Assembly: GCA_944325605.1 (NCBI GenBank)
Contig: CALVAX010000016.1
Coordinates: 1 to 36,560, forward strand
Source of the DNA: Candidatus Gastranaerophilales bacterium
GTDB lineage: Bacteria; Cyanobacteriota; Vampirovibrionia; Gastranaerophilales; Gastranaerophilaceae
Direction of reading: 5' to 3'
Length of the DNA: 36,560 nt
Positions 15,391 to 23,149 of this stretch are shown here, one piece after another. The position numbers and the translations under genes are program-made. How positions within the stretch are numbered: the first letter of the stretch is position 1; each line of letters begins with the position of its first letter. The notes below the pieces were generated by a model. The model had not been told where the DNA came from. It saw only the letters and a list, made by a program, of their open reading frames with translations, and made no database searches.

Positions 15391-15669
15391 ATATTTTATA
15401 TCCTGTTTCAGATATTGTCAAGTCCTCTAAACGTATGAAGGCCTGAATTGTTACATTTCTGTCTGTTTTTTGAGTGCATTTTTCCGGCGCTTTTCCGCCT
15501 GAATTCTACATTTCAGCCGACGCATCTCTAATTCTCAGGGCTTAATACTTTAGTATTAGTTTTTAATAATTCGTAATAAAAGACGATAAGACTAAAAGAC
15601 GTTAGGACGATAAGTTCGTTACGTCTTTTCGTCTTTTAAAACGAAATTTCTTAGTACCCTAGCGCCTTA
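15391..15669. other. Intergenic DNA upstream of the prepilin leader, no gene seen
   Basis: This holds the probable prepilin promoter area and then low-complexity stretches of the GACGATAAGAC/GACGTTAGGACG kind at about 15580-15645, also found near 13870-14050 and 14180. No convincing reading frame is present. Confidence 0.4.
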
Positions 15670-15750
15670 GTCTGCAGGTTGTGGTAAATTTTAATTTACC
15701 GCAACAAATATGTTCCGATAAGCGGAAATTACATAAACATACTTTGCTTT
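15670..15750. repeat. Two-hairpin dispersed repeat, copy 2
   Basis: CTGCAGGTTGTGGTAAA and TTTACCGCAAC form a hairpin. This matches 9531-9605 in sequence and layout. Confidence 0.45.
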
Positions 15751-15762
15751 TTTGTTGCTAGT

Positions 15763-15945
15763 TGGTACTTTCTTGTACCGACAAGAAAGTACCGCAAACA
15801 AGCTCCCGACCCGAGCTTCACTCGCTAATCAATTGTAACCGTTTCAATTGAAGCAAGTAAACTCGCTTTCGCTCAAACAACACTTGCTTTGTTGTTCTGA
15901 AACGGAACATTGGTTGCTCATTCCGCTATGGTCGGATGTTTTGTT
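15763..15945. repeat. Multi-hairpin intergenic element, copy 1
   Basis: GGTACTTTCTTGT-ACCG-ACAAGAAAGTACC (13-bp stem) is followed by ..CACTCGCTAAT.., CCGTTTCA.., and AAGCAAGT with loop AAACTCGCTTTCGCTC.. closing on ACTTGCTT, then TGAAACGG. A related element with different but still paired stems lies at 32546-32715. No protein is likely. Confidence 0.55.
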
Positions 15946-16049
15946 GCCGCGGGAGAGGTTTTTTATTATTTCCTCGCTCCTTGCGATAGAGGGGAAATAT
16001 TTTCCGAAATAAACCCTTCAACCTTTCAACGTCCTTTATCCTTCTCTTC

Positions 16050-16312
16050 CGCCCCATTTTGTCCACCACTGTCATCCTGAGGCGCACGAGCAGAGGGTGA
16101 AAGGCGTTAGCCATACCTGTTTACTGCGAGTGCGAAAAGCCGAAGGATCTCCTTAAAAATTTTACTGTCATCCTGAGGCTTAGCCGAAGGATCCCCTTAA
16201 AACGCCATGAGATTCTTCGGGCTCCGCCCTCAGAATGACATGTCCGAGGTGCAATGGGGTTCTTCGGTCGTTTCACTCCATCAGAATGACATGACTTAGA
16301 CAAAATGGGGCG
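16050..16312. mobile_element. Element with 14-bp terminal inverted repeats
   Basis: CGCCCCATTTTGTC (16050-16063) and GACAAAATGGGGCG (16299-16312) are perfect inverted repeats. They bound a stretch made of GTCATCCTGAGG-type modules. It encodes no transposase, so it would be non-autonomous. Confidence 0.5.
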
Positions 16313-16506
16313 CTCCTTATCGCATTTATGCCAAAACTAACCCTTCAACCATTCAACTTTTCAACTGTTCAACCATCTTCACCCTTCACGCCTCACTATG
16401 TTAGAACCTGACTTACAAATCACCCACACCCGAAATTGTAAGTTCGCTAATGCTCACTAACTATTTCTTCCCTCTCCCCTCAAGGGAGAGGGAATTTATT
16501 TTACGA
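16071..16506. repeat. Large direct repeat, right copy
   Basis: This is near-identical to 13481-13866 apart from an extra segment of about 50 bp around 16241-16291. Together the two copies flank the prepilin gene in direct orientation. Confidence 0.8.
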
Positions 16507-16572
16507 AACGAACATTTTAACTTTTCAACCTTTCACCCATTCAACTGTTCAACTCTCTTCACCCTTCACTTT

Positions 16573-16661
16573 CGCCCCATTTTGTCATCCTGAATTTATT
16601 TCAGGATTTAGATGAGATTCTGAAACAAGTTCAGAATGACAGTGTAAGACAAAATGGGGCG
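16573..16661. mobile_element. 89-bp palindromic element with the same 14-bp ends
   Basis: CGCCCCATTTTGTC (16573-16586) and GACAAAATGGGGCG (16648-16661) bound a core with TCATCCTGAA..TTCAGGAT and TTCAGAATGA. This is the smallest form of the element at 16050-16312. Confidence 0.55.
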
Positions 16662-16756
16662 ATTTCTTATCGCCTTTTTCCGAAACAAACCATTCAACCT
16701 TTCACCCGTTCAACTGTTCAACCCTCTTCACCTATCACTATAAATCACTATTTATC

Positions 16757-17335
16757 TCAATATTTTTCGCAAAGTATTTCAAAATAGGCTCTCGGGTGAT
16801 GGCAATTGGGGCATTTTGCCGGGGCTGACGCTCCATGATAAATATATCCGCACTCCCTGCACATCCAGTCGGTTTCGTAATCTTTTTTGAATACTGTGTC
16901 ATTTTGAATGTTTTCCAGCAGTTTTTTAAATCTTGCTTCGTGATGCTCCTCGGCGCGTCTTACGTGTTTGAAGGTTTCCGAAATTTCGTCAAACCCTTCT
17001 TCCCTTGCGGTTTCTTCACCATTTTTATACAAAAATGACCACTCTTCATGTTCTCCGTCAATTGCACTTTTGAGGTTCTCTTCTGTTGTGCCGAGGAAAA
17101 ACGGATACGCGCCTGTGACTGCGCCTGTTGTGTCGCCGATGTATTCATAAAATAGTTTCGCATGTTCTTTTTCGTTTTCTGCAGTTTGAAGAAAAATATC
17201 CGCGATTTGTTCGTAACCTTCCTGCTTGGCAACTTTTGCAAAATAGGAATATCTGTTTCTGGCCTGTGATTCTCCGGCAAATGAATTTATTAAAATCTGT
17301 TCTGTTTTTGTGCCTCTTAATTTTTCGCTGTTCAT
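16757..17335 (-). CDS. rbr: Rubrerythrin
   Basis: This 192-residue non-haem iron protein reduces hydrogen peroxide in anaerobes, with electrons from rubredoxin or NADH-linked donors. The start 17335 is chosen because GGAGG sits just upstream; the longer frame to 17374 has no such site. The N-terminal four-helix ferritin-like domain has FAGESQARNRYSYFA near 19-33, ENEKEHAKLF, EEWSFLY and RRAEEHHEARF, supplying the Glu and His ligands of the diiron centre. The C-terminal rubredoxin domain has CRECGY and CPNCHHPRAYFE, two CxxC pairs for one Fe. It stands alone, fitting an anaerobe that meets oxygen at times. Confidence 0.95.
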   Translation of the reverse strand: MNSEKLRGTKTEQILINSFAGESQARNRYSYFAKVAKQEGYEQIADIFLQTAENEKEHAKLFYEYIGDTTGAVTGAYPFFLGTTEENLKSAIDGEHEEWSFLYKNGEETAREEGFDEISETFKHVRRAEEHHEARFKKLLENIQNDTVFKKDYETDWMCRECGYIYHGASAPAKCPNCHHPRAYFEILCEKY

Positions 17336-17504
17336 AAAATCCTCCGTTTGTATTTTTAATGATAATTTTGTCACCGGTTTTCAGCAATCAGCATGTTCGG
17401 GTAAACACAAGGGCTATATTCAGGCTGAAAGATTACCCTTTTTCGGGATTATATCGGCAATCAGAAAAATAATAATACATGTATGTAATGTTAAGGATGG
17501 TTAT

Positions 17505-17678
17505 ATGAATTTATTTAATTACACAAAGAAACTTTCCGAAAAAATTTCATATTACGACCGCCTGACGCGTGAGGCAAAAAAAAACTTTTGTGCTTCAAAC
17601 CCGTTTGTTGTGCCTGTAAATAAGACCGTTGTCTGGGTTGAAAACTGTTCTGAAAAAGATATTAAAGACAGAAATTAG
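17505..17678 (+). CDS. Small hypothetical protein convergent with an XRE regulator
   Basis: This is a 57-residue protein with AAGGA 9 nt before the ATG. It is Lys/Asn-rich with two cysteines and no membrane segment. A 10-bp palindrome, ATACATGTAT, lies 20 nt upstream of the start (17475-17484). The stop overlaps that of the regulator by 4 bp, tail to tail. I do not recognise it. Confidence 0.5.
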   Translation: MNLFNYTKKLSEKISYYDRLTREAKKNFCASNPFVVPVNKTVVWVENCSEKDIKDRN

Positions 17679-17884
17679 TCAAAATCAATCAATTTGGAAA
17701 GTGAAACTTCAAGAATATCTGCAATAAGAAAAAGTTTTCTAAGACTTATATATTCTTTGCCGGTTTCGATGCAGGCGAGATGTTCTCTTGACAGGTCAAC
17801 AAGTTCGGCAAGTGTATTCTGCGAAAAATTTTTAGATTTTCTGTATTTTTTAATATTTTTGCCTAAAGCTTCAAGTCTTGACAT
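17675..17884 (-). CDS. XRE-family HTH transcriptional regulator
   Basis: This 69-residue protein is essentially one Cro/CI-type helix-turn-helix: IKKYRKSKNFSQNTLAELV, then SREHLACIETGKEYISL, the usual 'LA..-G-S...is.iE.G...s...' spacing with Ser in the turn. The start 17884 (MSRLEALG) is chosen because this fits the normal domain start; the longer frame runs through promoter DNA. There is no Shine-Dalgarno site; CAAAAT lies 6 nt before the ATG. A perfect palindrome lies where the -35 would be, so autoregulation is likely. Confidence 0.8.
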   Translation of the reverse strand: MSRLEALGKNIKKYRKSKNFSQNTLAELVDLSREHLACIETGKEYISLRKLFLIADILEVSLSKLIDFD

Positions 17885-17918
17885 AAAAACATTTTGCAAC
17901 AATAATATATGTAAATAT

Positions 17919-17935
17919 GTAAGATGATATCTTAC
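17919..17935. promoter_or_regulatory. Palindromic operator of the XRE regulator
   Basis: GTAAGAT-GAT-ATCTTAC has 7-bp arms around a 3-bp centre. It starts 34 bp upstream of the regulator's ATG, at the expected -35 of a leaderless transcript. This fits a homodimer binding site. Confidence 0.5.
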
Positions 17936-17979
17936 AAGATACAAAAAAGCACTTTCAGAAAAAGATTATTTCTCAAAAC

Positions 17980-19023
17980 TTAATTATTAATGCGCATGCC
18001 GGTTTCGGTGTCGAAAAGGTAGATATCTTCTTCTCTTAGGCTTAAGTTTATTGTTTCTCCAATTTCATAGTCAGGCGGAAGCTTTGCACTGCATTTTGAA
18101 GTTCCGATATTAAAGTAGACTATCTTTTCGCTTCCGAGAAGTTCATACATATCTATTGCCGCGCTGAATTTGATATTTCCGCCGCAAACCATCTTTTCAG
18201 GTCTTATGCCGAGTGTAACGGTGCCTGAGTTTGGAAGTCCTGCTATTTTAGCCTTTACTCCTGCGAATTCCGCCTGCCCGCCGCTGATTTCCGCCTGAAT
18301 AAAGTTCATCTGCGGAGAGCCGACAAAGCCTGCGACAAATGTGTTTGCCGGATTATTGTAAATTTCCTCCGGCGGCGCCACCTGCTGGATTTTACCTTTA
18401 TCAAGCACGACAATTCTGTCGCCCATTGTGAGTGCCTCTGTCTGGTCGTGGGTTACGTAAATAAAAGTCGTCTGGAGTTTTTCGTGAAGCTTTTTAATCT
18501 CCGAACGCATCTGGACTCTGAGTTTGGCATCAAGGTTTGAAAGCGGTTCGTCCATCAAAAACACCTTCGGGTTTCTGACTATCGCACGCCCGAGCGCAAC
18601 CCTCTGCCGCTGGCCTCCGGAAAGCTGTTTTGGTTTTCGCTCCAGATATTCTGTAAGATTCAGGATTTCTGCAGCTTCTTTAACCTTTTTCTCAATCTCG
18701 TCTTTTGGAACTTTTCGCATTTTTAAGCCAAAAGCAATGTTTTCTCTGACCGTCATGTGAGGGTAAAGTGCGTAACTCTGGAAAACAAACGCAATATCAC
18801 GGTCTTTTGGCGGAATATCATTGACTTTTTTGTCGCCGATAAGGATATCGCCGCCGGTGATTTCTTCCAATCCGGCTATCATCCTTAATATTGTAGATTT
18901 CCCGCAGCCGGACGCCCCGACCAGCACTATAAATTCTTTATCTTTAATTTCAAGGTCAATATTGTCTATTACGACTTTGCTGTCGTATTTTTTACAGATA
19001 TTTTTTAATGTTACGCTACTCAT
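17980..19023 (-). CDS. ABC transporter ATP-binding protein, MalK/UgpC type
   Basis: This 347-residue ATPase has Walker A GASGCGKST (36-44), Q-loop FQSYALYPHMTV, signature LSGGQRQRVALGRA, Walker B VFLMDEPLSNLD and H-loop VTHDQTEA. The C-terminal 110 residues fit the TOBE/OB regulatory domain of carbohydrate importers. These ATPases power uptake of sugars or glycerol-3-phosphate, and one can serve several permeases. No permease or binding protein is nearby, which suggests such a shared role. Its ATG lies inside the end of the kinase-like gene (ATGAGTAG, 8-bp overlap), so the two are translationally coupled. Confidence 0.9.
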   Translation of the reverse strand: MSSVTLKNICKKYDSKVVIDNIDLEIKDKEFIVLVGASGCGKSTILRMIAGLEEITGGDILIGDKKVNDIPPKDRDIAFVFQSYALYPHMTVRENIAFGLKMRKVPKDEIEKKVKEAAEILNLTEYLERKPKQLSGGQRQRVALGRAIVRNPKVFLMDEPLSNLDAKLRVQMRSEIKKLHEKLQTTFIYVTHDQTEALTMGDRIVVLDKGKIQQVAPPEEIYNNPANTFVAGFVGSPQMNFIQAEISGGQAEFAGVKAKIAGLPNSGTVTLGIRPEKMVCGGNIKFSAAIDMYELLGSEKIVYFNIGTSKCSAKLPPDYEIGETINLSLREEDIYLFDTETGMRINN

Positions 19024-20149
19024 CTTCTAAATTAATTCCTTTTTCAACAGGCAATATTATATTAAACGTTGTTCCTTTCATTATTTCTGTTTCAACCCAG
19101 ACTGTGCCGTTGAGTCTTCCAAGAAGTGTTCTCACCGTCCCGAGCATTACGGATCTTAAAAAATTCTTTTTGTTAATCTTGTCAAGCTGTGAATACGGTT
19201 CAAAAAGTCCGTCAAGTTCAACCTCTTTAAGTCCCATTCCGGTGTCTTTTACCGAAATTTGAAGATATGCACGGCTGTCAGCTTGATTAATTACTTTAAC
19301 ACCGCGTTTTATAACATTTTCCATATCCGGATTGGTCAGCGTAATCGTAATAGAACCGATTTCGGTCAGCTTTAAAGATACTTCAAGAATATTTTGAAGT
19401 ACGGTTTTTAGAACACTTTCATCTGTTGTAACAGTTTTTGAAGCAAGTTCTTCAAACTCGAGATTAACTGTCAGCTTTTTAGCATTTACAGCATTTTCGT
19501 TCGCTCTTATTACTTCCTGAATTTTATTCACAACATCAAAAGTTTTCATATCAAATTTGACAAGGTTTGATTCGGCTTTTGAAAATTCAAAGAATTTATC
19601 CATAAAATAAAGAAGTTCAGCAGCATTTTTGTTGATAATTTTAACGTATTTGCTCTGTTTTTCGCCGATTTCTCCGCCCAGTCCGTCCGTGAGTGCGTTA
19701 GAAAAACCTATGATTGATTGGAGCGGGGATTTAAAATCATTTGCAAGTTTAGTCAGCATAAGGTTTTTATCTTTATTAAGCTTGCCCGTCTTTTCGGCAT
19801 TGGCAAGGACTTTAGTCATAGCGGTCACGTCACGGATTGTTACGATAAACTGATCTTCCATAAGAGAAGCATTAAGTTCAATAAAAAATTCAGTATTTTC
19901 GCCGGTTGCAGCTCCTGCAATAACCGGAACATGTTTGTCTGACGAGCGGTTTACAAGTTCCAGGCCTTTGTTTACAAAATCATCAAAATAAAGATCTACT
20001 TCTTCTGATGTATCTATATTAAAAAGATACTCGGCCTCCCGGTTTGTCCAGAGAATCCGTCCGCTGTTATCCAGCAATATGACGGCATCCGGCAGGTTTC
20101 TTAAAATTTCTTTCAAATTTATTCCGCTAAACAAATTAGTAAAATTCAT
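19016..20149 (-). CDS. Degenerate PAS-histidine-kinase-like protein
   Basis: This 377-residue soluble protein has a PAS domain (about 15-110: LPDAVILLDNSGRILWTNRE), a dimerisation-helix region (125-195) and a HATPase-like domain (225-370). In the H-box, ANDFKSPLQSIIGFS (136-150) aligns with the usual S-H-E-L-R-T-P-L, so Asn137 stands where the phosphorylated His should be. The N-box (LQNILEVSLKLT) keeps the first Asn but has Val in place of the second. The G1 box VKDTGMGL is intact, while the glycine-rich G2 region is not recognisable. It probably senses or binds but does not autophosphorylate. The start has AAGG 5 nt upstream. It is coupled to the MalK-type gene; no response regulator is adjacent. 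Confidence 0.8.
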   Translation of the reverse strand: MNFTNLFSGINLKEILRNLPDAVILLDNSGRILWTNREAEYLFNIDTSEEVDLYFDDFVNKGLELVNRSSDKHVPVIAGAATGENTEFFIELNASLMEDQFIVTIRDVTAMTKVLANAEKTGKLNKDKNLMLTKLANDFKSPLQSIIGFSNALTDGLGGEIGEKQSKYVKIINKNAAELLYFMDKFFEFSKAESNLVKFDMKTFDVVNKIQEVIRANENAVNAKKLTVNLEFEELASKTVTTDESVLKTVLQNILEVSLKLTEIGSITITLTNPDMENVIKRGVKVINQADSRAYLQISVKDTGMGLKEVELDGLFEPYSQLDKINKKNFLRSVMLGTVRTLLGRLNGTVWVETEIMKGTTFNIILPVEKGINLEDE

Positions 20150-20314
20150 ATTGCCTTAGATCCCATTTTATTATATAATAAATGATAACATAAAAATTTT
20201 TGCTCTAATTTCCTGAAATATTAATTTTTGTAATTTTTTTTATAAAAACTAGCAAAAAAAAGTTTTTTTAGGTTTTAAAGCAAAAAAGCGCGAGTGAGAT
20301 TTACAGAATAAGTA

Positions 20315-20419
20315 ATGAAGATATTAGTTGATAGAAAAGCTGTAAGATCATCCCGGTGTTTTAAAGGTATTAGAAAAGTGCGTAAGGAAACTTCGCAAAG
20401 CAAAGGATGTGAACCATGA
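20315..20419 (+). CDS. Possible 34-residue basic ORF coupled by ATGA
   Basis: This short frame (MKILVDRKAVRSSRCF..) ends in TGA overlapping the ATG of the next gene as ATGA. It has many Arg and Lys and two Cys. No clear ribosome-binding site precedes it. It could be a leader ORF or chance. Confidence 0.2.
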   Translation: MKILVDRKAVRSSRCFKGIRKVRKETSQSKGCEP

Positions 20420-20748
20420 GAGAAATCAATAACAACACAAACAATTTGAATTTTTCAGGCGTTCAGAAGTTTGACCAGCAAAAAGAAAACCAGACACCTT
20501 TGGCTGATATGCAACCGGAACAGACCCAGCAGAAAGAATTGCAGGATCTTTCGCAAATGCCGTCTGCTGTTACAGGGCGTTCACTCGTATTCACCGGCAA
20601 TGCTATTGATAAAGATCTTCAATTTTTGATGAAAAATCCGGAATTCTGCGAAAAAGCAAATGCGTTTTTTGATGCTGCAGAATCTCAACACGGCTATGAA
20701 GAAGCATCCAGACTGATGGACGGATTTGTAAACGAGTTTAAAAATTAA
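20416..20748 (+). CDS. Hypothetical protein with N-terminal NLNFSG motif
   Basis: This is a 110-residue protein with AAAGGA 8 nt before the ATG. The first 60 residues are Asn/Gln-rich and probably disordered, with NLNFSG at 10-15. Residues 65-110 look like two or three helices (KDLQFLMKNPEFCEKANAFF and YEEASRLMDGFVNEF). There is no signal peptide. It ends 2 nt before the end of convergent aroQ. The function is unknown; the N-terminus links it to the other SF-x-G proteins here. Confidence 0.65.
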   Translation: MREINNNTNNLNFSGVQKFDQQKENQTPLADMQPEQTQQKELQDLSQMPSAVTGRSLVFTGNAIDKDLQFLMKNPEFCEKANAFFDAAESQHGYEEASRLMDGFVNEFKN

Positions 20749-20750
20749 TT

Positions 20751-21191
20751 TCAAATCTGGTTTTTAAGCATTGAACACAGCGCTTGCATTGCAAGCTTGT
20801 AGCTGTTAATGCCGAAACCCGATATTTGACCTTTGCAGACGCCTGCAATCAGTGACTTTTGCCTGAAATCTTCACGTGAATGAATGTTTGTCATATGTAC
20901 TTCTATTGTCGGTATATTTACAGAAGCTATAGCATCTCTTATTGCAACGCTGGTGTGAGTATAGGCTGCGGCATTTAGAACAATTCCGGAGGCATTATGG
21001 TAAGCCTGTTGAATTTTTTCGACAATTTCGCCTTCGTGGTTGCTTTGGAAGGTTTCAATGTCAATACCAAGTTCAAAAGAATATGCATACAATTCTTTTT
21101 CAAGATCCTTCAATGTCATATGACCGTACTTTTCAGGCTCCCGAACCCCAAGCATATTCATATTTACGCCGTTTATAACCAGAATTTTCAT
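20751..21191 (-). CDS. aroQ: Type II 3-dehydroquinate dehydratase
   Basis: This 146-residue enzyme removes water from 3-dehydroquinate in the shikimate pathway; the type II form is a dodecamer. Family motifs are present: NGVNMNMLG (the usual N-G-P-N-L-N-L-L-G with conservative changes), catalytic Tyr22 in EKYGHMTL, QSNHEGE, NAAAYTHTSVAIRDA and EVHMTNIHSREDFR with the catalytic His. The length is normal. AGGAG lies 8 nt before the ATG. With aroA at 11546-12820, two pathway steps fall in this window. Confidence 0.95.
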   Translation of the reverse strand: MKILVINGVNMNMLGVREPEKYGHMTLKDLEKELYAYSFELGIDIETFQSNHEGEIVEKIQQAYHNASGIVLNAAAYTHTSVAIRDAIASVNIPTIEVHMTNIHSREDFRQKSLIAGVCKGQISGFGINSYKLAMQALCSMLKNQI

Positions 21192-21472
21192 GACATTTTC
21201 TCCTGCAATAATTCTACAATAAAATCAACTAATTGTAAATTTTTATTAAAATTTGTATGACTCATGTAACAAAAATAGCATGCTTATTTTATCATGCATG
21301 TACAACTATCCCCAAATCTCCTCCCAAGATTATTGTTCAAAGTCGCACTAAAAAGTGTGGCTTTTTTTTATGTTTATAATGTATAAAAAAACAGTTAAAA
21401 GAATATTTTTAGGGAATAATAGATATATAGGAAAATATTATTTGAGGTATTACGCCTGAGAGTTAATTATAC
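21192..21472. other. Intergenic region with a terminator but no visible gene
   Basis: From 21250 to 21340 I see no protein frame. GCATG and CATGC repeats flank TTATTTTAT at about 21279-21298. The hairpin AGTCGCACT-AAAA-AGTGTGGCT with a following T-run at 21339-21369 faces the plus strand. A small RNA could end there. Confidence 0.3.
21339..21369 (+). terminator. Plus-strand terminator, possibly of a small RNA
   Basis: Stem arms AGTCGCACT and AGTGTGGCT (one G-U pair) with an A4 loop are followed by eight T. No plus-strand gene lies directly upstream; the nearest one ends at 20748. Confidence 0.5.
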
Positions 21473-21500
21473 TTGACTTTATTGAAAAAAAAGCTAAAAT
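21473..21500 (+). promoter_or_regulatory. Promoter of the 83-aa gene
   Basis: TTGACT (21473-21478) and TAAAAT (21495-21500) are 16 bp apart, about 62 nt before the ATG at 21563. The leader contains GGGGAAGGCTCC and a long T-run, which might attenuate. Confidence 0.45.
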
Positions 21501-21562
21501 ATAATTATAGACCATACTTTCAGGGGAAGGCTCCGATTATATTTTTTTTAAGGATTTATTTT

Positions 21563-21814
21563 ATGCGTTTGATTGAGAAGTTAAAAGAATTTGAACAGCA
21601 ATATATGTTTATCCGTTGGGCGACAGGCGGCGAATACGGCAAGCTTGTTTATGCCGGAGATGACTTCATTGAGTTTGACGTAATTAACGTAGACACAATG
21701 GATTACTCTGAAACAGTATTCATCCAGAGTCCTTTGATTCTGGAGGTTGCAATCGGCGGCTCTGATATTGCAAGAATTGTTGCAGAAATGTCTTCTAAAA
21801 TTACGCTTGAATAG
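21563..21814 (+). CDS. Small conserved-looking hypothetical protein
   Basis: This is an 83-residue acidic protein. The start 21563 is chosen because AAGGA lies 8-9 nt upstream; the frame extends further only through promoter DNA. Residues 18-60 (GKLVYAGDDFIEFDVIN) suggest a small beta barrel, perhaps Sm- or SH3-like, followed by a beta strand and a C-terminal helix. No motif I can name. It has its own promoter. Confidence 0.65.
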   Translation: MRLIEKLKEFEQQYMFIRWATGGEYGKLVYAGDDFIEFDVINVDTMDYSETVFIQSPLILEVAIGGSDIARIVAEMSSKITLE

Positions 21815-21996
21815 AATTTGCTGATGAAATGTCTGTTGGTGTCTGCATGATGCAGGTTAAATAGATGGAGTGTTATCAAATTGGTTTAATCAGGAGTAAT
21901 CACTGTTTTGTTGACTTTGGTCTGGTAAGTTTTGCAAAAATCTAAATCAATAAAATTCACTGATTTGTTCTATTAACAAAACAGAATAAAAATGTT

Positions 21997-22362
21997 TTAT
22001 ACAATAGCATTTATTCCGTTTCTTGTATATAATCTGAATTTCTCGTCTTTGTTATTAAGAGCATATTTTTTGTTTTTTTCTTCATCTAGTATGCAATTTA
22101 AAATAATACCGTTTGCAAAAAGCAGCATAAACAAAGAATTATTTAAAGGTTTTTTATTTTTAGATTTAATCCAAAAAACGGCATATAACAGATCCATTGC
22201 GGCAAGAAGACCAAATGTTTTAGCATTGTTAAAGTTATGAGTCTTGTCATAAACATAGCTGTCTAACTTTTTAGAAGTTTTATTTATATCGACTTCTTCT
22301 TTTCTGCTTCTTAAGTAATTATATTCTTTTTTTATTTCTCTGGATGGAAAACTTATAATCAT
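21997..22362 (-). CDS. Two-TM hypothetical membrane protein
   Basis: This 121-residue protein has two membrane segments, at about 49-66 (FGLLAAMDLLYAVFWI) and 77-92 (SLFMLLFANGIILNCI), joined by a short Lys/Asn-rich turn. Its ends are charged. AGGA lies upstream of the ATG. It begins 11 nt after the stop of the 214-aa gene, so the two form an operon. I do not recognise it. Confidence 0.55.
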   Translation of the reverse strand: MIISFPSREIKKEYNYLRSRKEEVDINKTSKKLDSYVYDKTHNFNNAKTFGLLAAMDLLYAVFWIKSKNKKPLNNSLFMLLFANGIILNCILDEEKNKKYALNNKDEKFRLYTRNGINAIV

Positions 22363-22373
22363 TGGATATCCTG

Positions 22374-23018
22374 TTAAATATTAAAACTTTTTCTTGTTCC
22401 TTCTTCGTGGTAGAAACCGCCGCCGCAGATGGTTTCAATTACCTTAAGCACAAATTCTCTGGGGGCATCCTGCTGATTAAGATAGAATTCGCGATTTGTC
22501 AGGTGTTTAATCTTCATAATGCAATTCTGGTTGCTTTCTGCCGGAACAAATAATGAAGCAACTTCGTTATCAAGAAGTCTGCCCATTTCTTCATCGTGCT
22601 CATTCAGACCTTTCATAATTTCGTAGTAGTTACCTCTGATTGCCATAATTCTTCCTGAAAAAACGTGCTGTCCGTTTTCTCTGTAAAGAGCCTGCGGCTG
22701 AAAATTGCAGCGGGTTGTGAAACTTATTTTATGCCAGAGAATGTTCACGATAATAACCGATTTTTGCGGATCAATGTCAAGGTAAATGTTTTGAGTCGTA
22801 ACATTTCTGGATGCAAAGGCTTCTTTTAGCGTATCAACGACATCCTGAAGATCTCCCGCCATGCGGGCAAAAATTTCTGCAGTATTCATCGTCGCATGCT
22901 GATAGTCCAAAAACTGCTTGTACATATGAGTTGACACAAGACCGATTCGTTCCTGTATAAGAGCGGACTTTCTTGATGATGTTTCTGAATTATCAAAGCT
23001 TTCGTAGTTGTTAAGCAA
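22374..23018 (-). CDS. Conserved-looking hypothetical protein, 214 aa
   Basis: The start is TTG at 23018, supported by AAGGGG 8 nt upstream; the first ATG would be codon 32. The N-terminal 70 residues are helical (RIGLVSTHMYKQFLDYQ, MAGDLQDVVDTL). The rest is mixed, with ICGGGFYHEEGTRKSF at the end. It has no signal peptide or membrane segment. It heads an operon with the two-TM protein. The family is unknown to me. Confidence 0.6.
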   Translation of the reverse strand: MLNNYESFDNSETSSRKSALIQERIGLVSTHMYKQFLDYQHATMNTAEIFARMAGDLQDVVDTLKEAFASRNVTTQNIYLDIDPQKSVIIVNILWHKISFTTRCNFQPQALYRENGQHVFSGRIMAIRGNYYEIMKGLNEHDEEMGRLLDNEVASLFVPAESNQNCIMKIKHLTNREFYLNQQDAPREFVLKVIETICGGGFYHEEGTRKSFNI

Positions 23019-23149
23019 TTTTTAAGCCCCTTTATTAATTTATAACATATTTTAATAATAAACATGTATCTATGTAAAGATTATATGTTTTTTCGTTACA
23101 AATTTGAATACATACAAATATCTATTTATTTTGTTTTTGATAAGAAAAT

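Noticed and set aside
17341-17396. PerR-type box upstream of rubrerythrin
   Set aside because: TTATCATTAAAAATA matches the consensus at only about 9 of 14 positions, too weak in AT-rich DNA.
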